64,000 nucleotides of DNA from Rhododendron vialii (GCF_030253575.1 NC_080567.1:34935501-34999500); one strand, 5' to 3'; positions 11,530-24,872 are shown, counted from the stretch's first letter. The notes: generated from the sequence alone by a model not told the origin. Made by a program: numbers and translations.

Positions 11530-14500
11530 CTAGTTAACTTTGACATGCAGTCTTCTAGTCCTTTTCTTTGATTGATCACCGTTCCCTGATCCAACCTTGA
11601 ACCCTCGAGCCACTTGTGAAGAAACGCCATACGCATTCGGGTGGGTGACAGCGACCTTATAATCTCCATGAAACAACCGAGTCTCGAATCGACCTTTGGA
11701 ATCGGTGGTGCCGGAAAACCCCGAGGGGTGGCTCCACTCTCTTATGAGCTTGTCTACAACGTCTCCGGTGGGCAGATTTCTGAAGTTGTTATCTGTCAAA
11801 CACATTCGCCAGCAGCCCTCTGGCCGCCATGCCGCCCATATTACTATCCCCTGGACATTTGGGTGCGCATGAGCTTCCCTTAACACCTGCTCTAAGTGCA
11901 AAGCCTGAAAAACGGAAAATAATATCAGAAGAACGATATATACCCCTTAATTTATAGCCTGAAGAGATAAGAAATGAGAAATCATGCTGATAAAAAAAAA
12001 TTGAGAAATCATAGAAATGTTTTAGATGTGTTCTCCAAACAAAAATAGGAAAGAATTTGAATATGACATTAGAATGTCCTAAGGTTCTTTTCTCTTCCAT
12101 ATATTAGACTAACTATAGCTAGAGGAAAATTAACATTTCCATAGAATTAACATTTGATTGCTCTATTTATGCATGGGCCTGAGGGAGGCCGAGGACATAA
12201 TCGTTTTGCCACAACACTATCCATAGGAGATGCCACCGCACCTATGTCGGATCTGAAACTAAAATTTCACATGTAAAAATAATAGTTACTATATATATAG
12301 AACTGTGTTAACACAATATACAACTCTTTTTAGTCCTCCGGCCGTTGAAACATTTGTATCCAATATTGCGAATGTTGTGGTTACCATAGCGAGGGGTGAA
12401 ATAGGAAATAATTAAAAAAGACGCATTGAAATTCTAGCTCAAAAAGTTTGGGGTTCAATTTCTGGCTATTGTAGTGTAGGTTTCTGCAATGTGAAAACCA
12501 CAACCATATTCCTAGTCAGTTACTTTCAGGATTTCAAAATTAATCAAGGTGTGCGCAAGCGCATGACCCGGATAACTAGCTATCAAAAAATACCATATAT
12601 ATATGACATGCATGTAACAAATTAGTCACCTGATTGGGGCCAGATGCGACATCGACTTCGGTTAACCAAACGGGCACCCCAGTAGCAGCAAGTTTGTCTA
12701 TAGAAGCTCTCATGTAAGGGAGGTTCGGGGCCCCAAAATGTGCCTCGAGCCCAATCCCGATAGGCCCGACATAACCCCCCATTCGAATCTCCCATATCTT
12801 CTCAAGGTACTTGTCCGGCTTAGAATCTCCATCGTACGTCGCTTCAATCGTATTAAACTCATTCAGAAACAACGTCGTTCCTCTGTCAAGCTCATGAACC
12901 TTGCCAAACAAAACGGCCGAAGCATTTCTCCCATAAACACTTTCAAAGTAATTAAAATGCATATTCTCATTAACTACGTCCCACGCAATAACCTGTTGGG
13001 ATTTTATCAAAATAATTGGTGTTAGAGCCGGAAAATCCGTAAAATAAATTATGGTGCATAAGAAGCGAACACATGCAACAAATTATCATACCAAGTATTT
13101 TGAATTAGAACTTATAAAATTTCCAAAGATTACCTTCCCCGCGTATCTTTTCACGACGGAGTTCACTCTCCTCTCAACAGCCAGTCGAAATTCGTCAGCC
13201 GCCAACGATTTGGCCCATTCGGGAATGTTCTTTGGATCGTTCGACACGACGTTGTGGCCGCGGACCGAGACTCCATTTTGGGCCGCGAATCGGAGCATGG
13301 AATCGGGCACCGAGAAGTCCTCGCGGCCCCGGGCCGGTTCGGTGCTCCCCCACTTCATCTCGTTTTCGAACGTGGTTACGGTGAACCTGGACCTGAACCA
13401 GTTTTGGTAGGCCAAGTTGGTCAGGATGTAGCTGGTCATGGCGCAACCCAGTGGAAAACTGGGCCTTTCTTGGGTTATGGAGACAGTTGCGTTTGCTAGA
13501 GGGTTGCCTTTGGCATCAACTGCTAGGAGCTTCACCGAGCTTTTCCGAGCCTGCCAAAATTTTATTAGTTTTGATATTGAAGTCGCAAGCTTTTGCTTTG
13601 GAAAAACCCGAAATTTAATAGAAACCAATAAATGAGAGAGGGTACTAGCAATTCTTTTTCAGACCTCCAGGACACCCAAAACAGTACTAAAACCTCCGGG
13701 AAAACAAATGAACGGTCCAGAACTCTTCTCTTCAAAACCAAAACTCATTAAATCTGGATTGTTCATTTGCTTTCCTAGAGGGTTTCCTGGATAGAATCAT
13801 TTTTGATTCTTTTTACCTTCTCAATGCTTAGACGTTGATGAGATTTCCACTGCTCTTTGGTGAACGGTTGTAATGAAATGCTGTCTGCCCATATCTCGGT
13901 TGATGCATCCGAGCTCTGTAGAAGGCAGGGGATGAGTAAAATCGTAAGAAACCAATAACCCAGAAAACTTTAGCACGTTACGAGTGCAGGTCAAAATAAA
14001 AAAGAATTCAAAAAGAAAACCTCAAAATAGAGGTCAACGGGGCCAGAAGAATTCACAATGAGGCCACCCTTGAGCATGGACCAGCACCCGGACTTAGCTA
14101 CAACCCAACCAGCATGTTGAAATCCAGACATTGTCTTGAAAATGGCACCTACTTTAGCATTTCCTTGGCTTACTTGTAACCAAGCTGCGTTCAAATAGCA
14201 AAACACATTTCATTCACATCCTTAACAGAACACAACGAGGAAAAACAATTTACGCGGTCCACTCGAATATGTTGCAATGCTGTTTTCTATAAATTAGAAG
14301 AGCAAAGTACCGGAAAATGTGTAGAATTTCCCCTTCTCCAAGTAAAACTTTTGGGAGAAACTGTCGCGAGGTCCGTGTCTGTTGGACGCAGCGATGAAAT
14401 TATTGCCTCCTTTCGATACTTTTTGCTCTAGGTATGCGTCTCCGAATGCAGTCCAACCCTTCAAGCCATGGTCTAATTCTGGGTTGGCGACGATTCCTCC

Positions 14501-15798
14501 GCCGTACTGAGGTTTGAGAGGGGTGGCCAAACACTGAGAAAATTCGTAAGAAAAAAGGAAATATTAATTTTGAGGTGGGAAAATTTCTTTTCAAACTAAT
14601 TTAAGGTCTTTAACGTGCAATTAATGCGCGACTTTGAAATATTGAGTAAAAAAGAAAAAAAAAAATTTGTAAGTAGTGGAAGATGTATGGAAATTTACGT
14701 CGAGAGAAACACTATAGTCATAGGACAATGCTTCAACTTCCAACCCTGCAAAAGAGCAAAAATATACTGTATTAAACAAAAAGGTAATTTATTTCATTAA
14801 TATAACAAAATATTACTAAAAGCGGAAGAAAATAAATAAAACAACCTCAAGAGAACACAAACTGTATTAGGAAAGGTATACCAAGCTACTGAAAATTTCT
14901 GTCACATCATTCTCCTAAATGAATCTACCACTACACCCCAAATATCAAAATTTTTAAGCGAATATTCTTTGCACTCTAAAACGATCCAAGCGATTCGAAA
15001 ACCAAAACCGTCCGTATATAGTTTTAACGTGTTTCTTGCCCTTAACTTTTTAGTTGTGCTGCATGTGAATGTGAACAATGAAATCTTTCCCAATTCTTTG
15101 TCTGGCTCCACCCCTCGGATTGGTTTCTTCAAGGCATCCGTACGTATCAATGCTATTGTCATACTTTCATTTCAAAGCTTGTAAAGTTTCTTGAGCAAGT
15201 ATAATTCAAAACAAATTGATTTTTGGATTCTTTTGGTCTTTGTTCAAAAAATCATGACTCTTGAATATATTTGTTTACTTTTTCGATTCCTCTCATTGAG
15301 ATAAACCATAACCCAAAAATATTGACGTAAAACTAATAAATCCTAATTTTTTTTAAATAAAATAATCCTCTCGAATTATTTAGCCAAAATAGGTGAATGA
15401 TTACACCTAAAATTATTTTACTTTTCCTACATGTACCCTTAAAATATATTCACCTAAAAGCATAATGATTGCTCCTAAAAGTATTTTACTATTTTTCAAC
15501 ATTTATCCTTCAAATTTTTTGAAAATTTAATTTATTTCAAAAATAAGGGCAAAAAGGAAATTTTGTCCATTTAAAAGTCAAATTAATGGACAAACGAATT
15601 GTGACATATAAAAGTCTAAAAGTGGACAAACAAATCGGGACGGAGGGAGTAGTGTTTTTGGAATCATCTCTCTCAATTACAAAACTTGAAAACAAATTAA
15701 AAACAAGCAAAGCAAGTAGTGGCCGGAGACAAACCTGATAGAAAAATATGAGAAAGCAGCAGAAGAAGAAGCAGACTGTTTCTCTCTCTGGCCGTCAT
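11530..15798 (-). CDS. Secreted CBM22-GH10 endo-1,4-beta-xylanase, copy 1
   Basis: Eight exons join in frame to 583 residues: 15735-15798, 14699-14745, 14311-14533, 14021-14184, 13817-13915, 13134-13550, 12630-12992 and 11530-11904. The first exon encodes a leucine-rich signal peptide (MTARERNSLLLLLLLSHIF). Residues about 40-185 form a CBM22 xylan-binding module (CLATPLKPQYGGGIV to CWSMLKGGL). From about residue 200 comes the GH10 barrel, with FENEMKW, the acid/base Glu347 in WDVVNE, and the nucleophile Glu450 in WLTEVDV. The family hydrolyses beta-1,4 links in cell-wall xylan; the signal peptide places it outside the cell. Odd point: the usual Trp a few residues after RGH is Ser302 (RGHNVVSNDP; codon at 13242-13244). 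Exon lengths match the paralogue at 21023-24872. The catalytic glutamates are intact, but activity may be altered. Confidence 0.92.
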
Positions 15799-15872
15799 TG
15801 TTTTGGATGGGATTTCTTTTTCACACCCGGCCCTGAATCCATTTCGATCAACAAATTAAAAGGCATGCAACA

Positions 15873-15880
15873 TATATATA
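15873..15880 (-). promoter_or_regulatory. TATA box candidate of xylanase copy 1
   Basis: A TATATATA run 75 bp upstream of the ATG of the minus-strand xylanase gene, in a position typical for a plant TATA element with a short leader. Confidence 0.45.
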
Positions 15881-16609
15881 TCTCTTTTGCATTGCACATT
15901 ACATAAGAGTTACATCAGTATAATTAAGGTCATCTTATATATTCTCCCAGCGCGTCACGTATTGTTGTCCATTTTGAATAGAAAATGAGAAGAAAAAAAA
16001 ATGAATGGTTTCTTTTTTTGGCTCTTCTCTACGGAAGTGACAAGGGAAGATGGAGTAGTTGGGATGTATGGAGTGATCTTAAGCTGAAAAGCATTTTTGA
16101 AAAGTTGAAAAGTGAAATAAGTATGTTCTCTTAAAAAGTTAAAATTTCTAAAATAGACAAACAGTTTGAAACAGAAAGAGTATGCGTCCTTGTGCTCTGA
16201 CACTTATAGTTTATAGGACATCATGCTCCCGACAATATATGTTCCTACATTGGCGTGCATATAGTTTTGTAGGACATCAAACAGCGCGCAGCTCCATTCG
16301 TGGTTGATAAGCCAATCAGATTTTGGCGAAACCATTTGCTATATGCATGGTACCAAATTTAGCTAGCGATGGGCTTTGGTTTTGCCCAAGTTTTCGCATC
16401 CCCAACAATAATTTGATCTCTAAACTGCTTTGCTCCAACAATAGAGAATTGATGATTGAGCCAAAAGGGACATTACACCAATGAAGCACCATTGTATTGT
16501 ATTTTTTTTTTAGCATTTAACCAAAAAAAAAAAAAAGCTTTGCCAAAACAGCTTAAACCAATAAAGTTGTTTTCAGAGAAGAAGTTGGAAAAATTATGTA
16601 TCGAAACAT

Positions 16610-16613
<4 letters not shown>

Positions 16614-16664
<51 letters not shown>
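16614..16664. repeat. (TA)n microsatellite
   Basis: About 50 bp of TA repeats immediately left of a foldback element. A shorter (TA)n tract at about 17029-17056 lies immediately right of it. Confidence 0.95.
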
Positions 16665-16667
<3 letters not shown>

Positions 16668-17021
16668 GCGCGGTTAAAAAAAAAACCCCAAGTTTTCGAT
16701 CGAATTTTGATGATCTGGGCTGCTCAATGTAATCAGAACATGATTTTAAGGGTGCCCGCGAGAAATCAGCAAAAAAAAAAAAGACCAGGAAGGGCTTCAT
16801 CCGAACAGCTTTTTATTGAACTTTATTGGACGGTCCACTAAAAAACTTCTCAAATCAAGCCCTTCCCGGTTAGTTTTTTTGCCAGTTTCTTGCGGGTACC
16901 CTTAAAATCACATTTTGAACACATTGAGCGGCTCAGATCATCAAAATTTGATCTGGAACTATGAGTTTAAGATTTGGAGGGTTTTTTTTAAGGGTTTTTT
17001 AAGTATCTCCGGAACCGCCCC

Positions 17022-17024
<3 letters not shown>
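16665..17024. mobile_element. Foldback element sitting inside a (TA)n tract
   Basis: The two halves are imperfect inverted copies about 150-180 bp long. The left half contains ttttgatgatctgggctgct and gattttaagggtgcccgcga; the right half contains their complements agcggctcagatcatcaaaa and tgcgggtacccttaaaatca. (TA)n borders both sides, as in plant elements that target TA microsatellites. There is no coding capacity. Confidence 0.7.
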
Positions 17025-17056
<32 letters not shown>

Positions 17057-17476
17057 CAAAATTACATACTTGTTAATTAAATAATTGCACATAATTGGCT
17101 CCCTCAAAGAAGAAAGCCTAACCAGGAGGAATATGCAGAATGCAGATAATACAAATAACCAAATTATTAAACTCCGAGGACATATGAACGTAAGACACAT
17201 CTATAACCATGTGATTTCAAAATAGAGTTTCGAACACACACGGATGAAATATATCGCTCTTGATGCATGCCAAAGCAAACATTGTCATCCAGACCCAAAA
17301 GGGAAAAAAAAAAAAAGTACTTGGGTTCAAGCCTGAAAACCCCCTTCCTGACTGGAAGTATTAGGGGGGAAAAAAGGGTGCACACCCCTTTTAGTTAAAT
17401 TAAATTAATTAATAATGGTACATTATTAAGTTCCGGATTTTACAAGGATATACTAACTATTAGCTTAACACACGCG

Positions 17477-17479
<3 letters not shown>

Positions 17480-17526
<47 letters not shown>

Positions 17527-17564
17527 TTATGTTGTGGCAGTACGCTAATAACAACTAGTAAAAG

Positions 17565-17610
<46 letters not shown>

Positions 17611-17650
17611 TTATGTTGTAGCAGTAAGCTAATAACAACTAAAAGACAGG
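17480..17650. repeat. Tandem repeat with (GA)n tracts
   Basis: Two copies of a unit of about 90 bp, each with a long GA run followed by gtacttatgttgt, a gcagta-gctaataacaact stretch and aaagacaggag. The copies differ by a few bases and in GA length. Confidence 0.85.
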
Positions 17651-17916
17651 AGAGGATATATAGTAGAGATATAATTTATAAAGCAATTTAAAGTAATGTT
17701 CTGGCTTGATTGCACAAACACATACTATATATATAGACGAAGATCTAAAGGATGGTCCCCCAAGTTATACTCACGAGGTGGGATTACGAGGTGGCTTGTT
17801 GAAGGAAACAAACTCTTCTTTTATATCTGATCTAAAATCAACCAAAATGGTTTGACACAAATCAATGTGTTTCCAACCTTTGGACAACTTTCAATTCACC
17901 AACTCATTAGAGTGAC

Positions 17917-17921
<5 letters not shown>

Positions 17922-17961
<40 letters not shown>
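17922..17961. repeat. (GA)n microsatellite
   Basis: Forty bases of uninterrupted GA dinucleotides. Confidence 0.95.
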
Positions 17962-17963
<2 letters not shown>

Positions 17964-18558
17964 TTGGGTTGATAATATTGAGTTGTAAGTAAAAGCTGAA
18001 TTCTGAATATGTGATAGCCTTGGATAAATAGTTCAATTTGCACTTATATATTCAATCAAACAAACCGGCCGGAAGCATGCGTGCGTTAGTATCATTTAAT
18101 TTGGTAGTTTCTATGTATAGCTTGTAACCTTGTTTACAATTTGTAGCCACGGGACAACTACGACGTGCTTGATTATTAATTAGGTGGAGTTTGGCCGAAC
18201 TTATTTATTTTAGCATATTTTTCTTGAGTTTTTGTTAATTTTGTTTTTTATTTTTTAAATTATTCATTTATCTCGACAAGGTGATTAAGAAATAAAAGAA
18301 TATGAATCACATCACACAAAATATAATATCCAAAAAAAAAAAAAAATTGTTTACGTATCTTAGATTATTTTTGTTTTACTGAACTTTTTCAGCTTTTAGA
18401 AACAATTCTTCACTTAATTAAAACTAATGTAACATGAATAAAAATTCAAATTAAATAAAAATAAGTCAAATTAAATACTTCTTAAGTCTGGTCACTTGGC
18501 TTTTTAGGCCACTACAGGTATTTTGGGCTTTGTCCCTTTAGAAGTGTTTGGGTTTTGT

Positions 18559-18780
18559 TACTTCCTCCGTCCCAAAATGTTTGTCCAATCCACAAAAGGA
18601 GGAGTAAAAAAATAATTCATTTCTTTCAAGAAAAAATTCAAACTTTTTTTATAAATTAAAAGGATTCATCGATATCTAGTGAATTATCGGAAAAAATTTG
18701 AATTTTTCTTGCGAAAATTGTATTATTTTTACTTTCTCGTTTTACAAACCGGACAAACATTATGACATGAAAGGAATATT
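18559..18780. mobile_element. Degenerate Stowaway-like MITE
   Basis: The left end cttcctccgtcccaaaatgt is the classic Stowaway tip. The right end (ggacaaacattatgacatga) is a weaker inverted match to it. The interior is AT-rich and non-coding, and the boundaries are approximate. Confidence 0.5.
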
Positions 18781-21022
18781 AATTACCTGTATTTTTCAAT
18801 CTTTGATTAGAATCCTTATACCCTTTTTTCTATCAATAAATATTACTTTTGCAGATCAAAAAGTTTGGCCACTTGGCCAACCCTCCCCTATTTCTATTCT
18901 TCATGAAAGAATGACTATAGTGTAGTACTTAGCTGACTTTTAATGCACCAAGTAAATCTAGTTTTCTTCTGATTTTGCTCTAACTTAAGACATCTTTTTC
19001 CACACGGTAATCCTCTTGAAATACCATTTCCCACTCGGTTACCCTCCCAATTAATTTTGATGACAAAGTCACAAAGTCATCATCTAACTCATAATTAAGC
19101 TTCAATCATTGCTGAGCATCAAGTCAGAACTAAAAATTAAGCTTTAAAATAGCACTTAAAAGCTCACGATTAGCTCAAATTCGGATAGAATACGAGTCTA
19201 TGTTTTTATACTTTTCTGACTCCTCTCGTTGAGACGAAAAATATAATATAATATAAGATTTTGACATAAATCTTGTAAAAATTGATTAAAAGAAAGCAGC
19301 CAAAAAAACTTTGATAAGAGAAAAACCCTAACAATTAAGTTAGGCCAAACTCATTTTTAACAAAAACTCACCGCTCACTTTTTACGGCTCCCTCCACCGC
19401 TCTTATCTTAACTGTGTGGATTTTAAAAAATAACTCTTCCTTGGAGGAGGAAGAGTTACCATTGATTGCCACTCTTATATTTTTTTAAAATCCGAATATA
19501 CCATTAATTGTCGAGACGAATGTTGAAATTAAGATAATAATAAAAGAGAGTAGTAAAATCGTGCGGTGGACATGTACGTAACACCGCTGCATCATTCTTA
19601 ATGACTTGCCAAAGTTAAATCTCTGGTCAATGGGACCCGTAGCTTGGACTTGTTCACCAATTATTTTGTAGCCTAAAAAGTCCATGGCACGGGTGGGAGT
19701 GGCAGAAACTACGGGAGACGGTGCAAATTAGTACTTTTTATAGTTGCGAATCTAGGAAATTAGTAGCTAAATTAAGAGGCTAATTACAACATGATTTTTA
19801 GGAATTCGGTCCAGACCGTGCACAGTCCTAATTTTATCGATGCATCTTTGGCCCGTTTGATCTTTGTTTTTATATCCAAAAATTAATGAAAATAATTTCC
19901 CGAGGAAAAAAAACAATAAACAACCGAAAGTGAAAAAATAAAACCATACGACAAAGTGTTGGAAGCCAAGTCAAGTCAATACTTTATAGACAAAAAAAAA
20001 GAAAGAAGTGCACTGGAAGGCAAACAAACCAGTCTCTATCTCCCCACAGATCAAGCAAAAGAATCCAAATATGCACTTTCCTAACACCCTCCAAGTATAT
20101 GATTTCTTGCGGTCGTCAACAAAGTAATGTCCGATAATTTGTCTTTACTTAAATGGTTACGAGTACTATCACGTTGGCACATGGTACTCGGGAAACCCAG
20201 AATAATTACTCCGTTGAACTTTGCCTTGATCAAAATGGCCATTTTCGTGCATATCTTAACCAAATCGCCCCCTAGTTTTTAACATTCTTTTATCCTTTTT
20301 GTATTCTATAAAACTTCTTCAAAATACACAAGCATTTCACTTTCCTTTGCAACTCTGATTGTGGCTTCATCCCTCCCTGGTGAGCGCTATGTATGGAATT
20401 GAAACACCATTTAATGATCTAGCTAGGGATCCACATGTGAGTTGATGGCTTTGGGTGTTTTTCTTTTGTTTTTCCTTCTTAAAAATCATACAGTAGTATT
20501 TTTCGTCAATATTAATTAAACCAATTGAAGGCAATCAATATCATGCAATTGCAAAGGATATCGTGCTTCCAGCCAAGTGGATTGTAACCATGGACCCCTT
20601 TTTTCCACAATCTACATATATTCTCACATCGATTAATTTCAGGGTTCTAAAGTTAATTAATGATCCGGCGAACCCTCCAGTAATCTTAAAGTTTGAAAAA
20701 TTTAAACTCCATAGGTTTATAAAGGATCCAACTCGTCTTTAGCCTACAGGCGGATTGGACCTCACAACCAGGCCAACGGGGCTCACGGCTCGCCTCAATT
20801 CTTTTTTTTTCCTTTTTTCCCTGATAGATTCAAAACATTCATTATTAATCATTTCAAGAGTAGCCACTCATGGAAAAAGTCATAAATATATCGATAAGCC
20901 ATTGATCTCATACATCGGTAAGTGATTGAATTTCATTCGAAACATCTCTTTTCAGAAATCAGTTTCCTTTTTTCCAAACACTATTGTCGGAATCACATAC
21001 TAATTCCAAAAGATGAAACAAG

Positions 21023-24000
21023 TCATATAGAAACTTTAACATGTACTATTTTCTTCTGGGACTCGTCCATTGGACCAACCTCGAAGCTTTGATCTACCAC
21101 CGACGACCCATTGATATTCGGGTGGGTAACAATGACCTTATAATCTCCATGAAAGAGCCGAGCCTCAAACCGACCCTTGGAATCCGTGACGCCGGAAAAC
21201 CCTTCTGCCGGGAAGGTCCCCCACTCCCTGATGAGCTTGTCGACGACATCTCCGGTGGGCAGATTTCTGAAGTTGTTATCAGTCAAGCACATAGTGTAAC
21301 AGCCCTGCGGCCTCCACGCCGACCACAGTGATATCCCACGGACACTCGGGTGCCCGTGACCTTCCCTTAACACTTGCTCTAAATACCCAGCCTGTCCACA
21401 TAATTAAAACCATAAGTTTCAGTTTTTTTGAATGTCAGTAATGAAATAAGTTGGCGTCGTTAAAGATTATCGGATAAAAACACTAGCCGTAGCAGAGCCA
21501 GAATTCATAAGCAGCGGATCAAGTACCTGATTTGGACCGGATACGACATCTACTTCAGAAAGCCAAATGGGCAACCCAGTAGAAGCAAGCTTGTCGATAG
21601 TGGCTCTCATGTAAGGAAGGTTGGGGGTCCTAAAATGTCCCTGCAGACCGATACCCAGAGGCCCTTTATACCCTCCGAACCGAAGCTCCCGGATCTTCTG
21701 AAGGTACTTGTCGGGCGAAGAAGCCCCATCGCCCGGCTCTTCTATCGTATTGTACTCATTCAGATACAACGTTGTCGTTCCACCATCAATCCCATTGACC
21801 TTACTGTACAAGATGGCCGAAGCGTATTTTCCAAACACGCTTTCATAGAAATTGAAGTGCAAATTCTCATTCACCACGTCCCAAGATATAACCTGTCACA
21901 AAGGAAAACTGGTTATTGGTACAAACATTTGAAACGTGCCCATTTGCGTTAACATTTTGGTTTTTCGATTTTACGTAGTAATAAAATAAAGGATGTCAAA
22001 TTAGAAATAAAGTAACCAAGGCTCTGTTCTTGTAAATTTATAAGTCTAAAACTTATTTCGGTAACCATTGAACCACAAATACTAATATTGGAATCACAAA
22101 ATTCAAAATGACATCGTACCTTTCCGTAGTATCTTCTCACGATGGAATTCACCCTGTTATCAACCGCGAACCGTAGGTCCTTGGGGGAGAGAGATTGGGC
22201 CCACCCGGGCACGAACCGCTTGTCATCCCACAAGACGTTGTGGCCACGGACGGAGATCCCGTTTCGGGACGTGAACCGGAGCATGGCGTCGGGCTTGGAG
22301 TAGTCCTCGGGTCCTCGGGCGTATTCGGTGCTGGTCCACTTCATCTCGTTTTCGAAGGTGGTGTACTTGAATTTGGATTTGAACCAGTTTTGGTAGCCGG
22401 TGTTGTATATGATCTGGTCGCTGATGGCGCACCCGAACGGAAATCTCCCGTTGATTTGTGTTACGGTGACCGTTGCGTTTGGTAGCGGGTTTCCGTTGGC
22501 GTCCACTGCTACGAGCTTCACCGAGGACTTCCGAGCCTGTAAAGGTCCAACAAGTGATTAATATGTTGAAGTAGGAAAAATGTTTTTACAAAATTTTGGA
22601 TTAGCTCAGAGCAGAATCAAATTCTAGTTCAGCCTTTGCTGAGGTGTACTATTCGGGAGGCAATCCGTTTTGCACTCTATAAGGTCTATTTGTATTCATT
22701 TATTTGTTGATTTGAATTTTCATGTGGTTTTTAATAATGGTCACAGGGCACTTTCCTTATATACTGGAAGTGAAAGCGAGGAAACATGGGGTAGAAAGAA
22801 AAGTGAAACAAAAATCCATTTACAAGAAAATATTCGTAGTTTTGTAAACTAAACCATTTAATTTTTTACCATTAAAAACTAGTAGTAATTATTCACCTTA
22901 AATTATGAAATTACATGGGCTATACAGACAAAGAAAAGGTTAATTATTCATTCTCTGCCTATGGTATATGCACACACATAAAATAAATAACGGGGAGGGT
23001 ACTTGTGAAGAGAGAGAAAAAATTAGATGGGGTAGTGAATACCATAGATATAAAATGGGAAGCAGGGGTGTGCAAAAAACCCACGTACCCGTAGACCCGA
23101 CCCGAAAGGTCTCGGGCTGGGTCGAACATGTGGTTCGGATGGGTGCGGGTTCACTTTCTGTTAAAAATTAATTTTCTGTTTGGAGTTCGGGTTGGTGCGT
23201 TCCTTATCCGTGGGGTCAGACCCAACCCGACGTAAAAAATCGGGCTCGCGGACGGTTCTTACCACCTGTCGGTTCGATTTGCGGGCCTAAAATATTGTTA
23301 TCCGACATGATCGGGTCGGTGCCGGGTCAAACCCGACCCAACCGACCCGTGCACACCCCTAATGGGAAGTCACATAAGAGTTCACTATTTTCACCACACA
23401 TAAAAATAATAATAATAATAACTTTATTTTAGTATTTTCTCTAGTTTTCATATACTAAAATCCATATTAGTATAAACCTTTATTTTTGATATTTTCTATT
23501 GGCTTATACTAATTTATATGGATGTACAGAAGAAACATAATTTTTTTAATTGGGATTTTTGAGGGATTTTTTTTTTAATTTTTGATCATTTTTTTTTAAT
23601 TGGCATTTTTAATTTTATAATTTTTTTTTGGCTTATACTTTTCATCGCTTTCACTCTATTCCAAGATCCACAAAGAAAAAAAGAGAAATTAAGTAGCTCC
23701 TTTTCACCTTCTCTATGCTTTGTTGTTGATGAGATCTCCACTCCTCTTCGGTGAACGGTTGTAATGAAATGCTATCCGCCCATATCTCAACCGATGTATT
23801 TTTGCTCTGCAAGGCATACAAGAAATTAAGTCCCTGAGCAATGACTTGAATTCCAGTGTCTCATCATCTGTGAGGCTCGCAAAGAAAACCATGGAGAAAA
23901 AAGGCCAGGATACCTCAAAATAAAGGTCAGCAGGGCCTGAAGCATTAACAGTGAGGCCACCTTTGAGCATGGACCAACAACCAGACTTAGCAGCAACCCA

Positions 24001-24872
24001 ACCAGCATGTTCAAAACCGGATTGTGTCTTGAAAATTGCAGCTACTTGAGCATTTTCTTCGCTTACTTGTAACCAAGCTGCATCAAAATATATAGTCTTT
24101 AATTAACAGAGCAGAAAGAAGAAGAAAAATTCATGTAGTCGGCGAGAAAATAAATGGAGTAATTTCTAACTTGGTTTGATTCCGAATTCTGTACATATTG
24201 CATGGTTATCACTAAATCGTACCAGAAAACGTGTAGAACTTTCCCGTCTCCAAGTAAAACTTTTGCGAGAAACTATCGTGGGGTTGGTTCCGGTGGTGCG
24301 CAACGATGAAATTGTTGCCTTCTTTAGATACTCTTTGTTGTACTTGTGCGTCTCCGAATGTAGTCCAACCCGTCGTGCCATGATCTAGTTCTGGATTGCC
24401 AACAATTCCTCCCCCATATTGAGGTTTGAGAGGGCTGGCCAAACACTGGATAATAAATTGGAAACAGCAAACAAATTCAGTATCGATCATTAGAGAATTA
24501 CAAAATTATGTGAAATGACTGATTTTTAAATCACGGAAATATGAAATATATAGATTAAGAAAAGAATGCGAGAAATTTACTTCGATTGAAGCGCCATAAT
24601 CGTACGATAATGCATCAACTGCTAACCCTGGAAAACATAAGTACACAAAAATTTGCTCAGTTCGACCTTTAACCCGTCGGTGTACGTGCATTGGTTTATT
24701 TTCAAGATCTTTTTCGAATTAATTTCTTCTAACTTCTTTTTCGTATGCATTATAAGATGCAAAATCATGTCATTATCGTGAAAATGACATTATTTCATAA
24801 CACGTAGGGAAACATACCTGAAAGAAAAATTTGACAAAATAGTAACAGAAAGCGATTGTTTTTCCCTTCCAT
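21023..24872 (-). CDS. Secreted CBM22-GH10 endo-1,4-beta-xylanase, copy 2
   Basis: Eight exons join in frame to 579 residues: 24818-24872, 24581-24627, 24223-24445, 23914-24077, 23708-23806, 22120-22536, 21527-21892 and 21023-21391. Exons 2-6 are exactly as long as in the neighbouring copy (47, 223, 164, 99 and 417 bp). The protein has a short hydrophobic signal peptide (MEGKNNRFLLLFCQIFLS), a CBM22 module (CLASPLKPQYGGGIVGNPEL to CWSMLKGGL), then GH10 with FENEMKW, RGHNVLWDD, acid/base Glu344 in WDVVNE and nucleophile Glu448 in WLSEVDV. All expected active-site residues that I could check are present, including the Trp missing from copy 1. The expected role is cleavage of xylan in the cell wall. 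A hAT MITE lies in intron 5. Arrangement and similarity indicate tandem duplication. Confidence 0.93.
23063..23361. mobile_element. hAT-type MITE in xylanase intron
   Basis: The terminal inverted repeats are caggggtgtgca and tgcacacccta-type (tgcacacccct followed by a), and the 8-bp target duplication ATGGGAAG is perfect on both sides (23055-23062 and 23362-23369). The interior is rich in gacccgacc and gggtcgg motifs. It lies entirely within intron 5 of xylanase copy 2. Confidence 0.9.

Larger units (their letters stand above)
15881..21022. other. Spacer between the two xylanase genes
   Basis: About 5 kb with no supportable gene. It holds a (TA)n-flanked foldback element at 16665-17024, GA-microsatellite tandem repeats at 17480-17650, another GA tract at 17922-17961, and a Stowaway-like element at about 18559-18780. 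The sequences gactcctctcgttgagacga (19220) and gattcctctcattgagataa (15285, inside the first intron of copy 1) are related dispersed repeats. Confidence 0.55.

Noticed and set aside
16594-16841. Frames with (YI)n repeats
   Set aside because: Translation of the (TA)n microsatellite.
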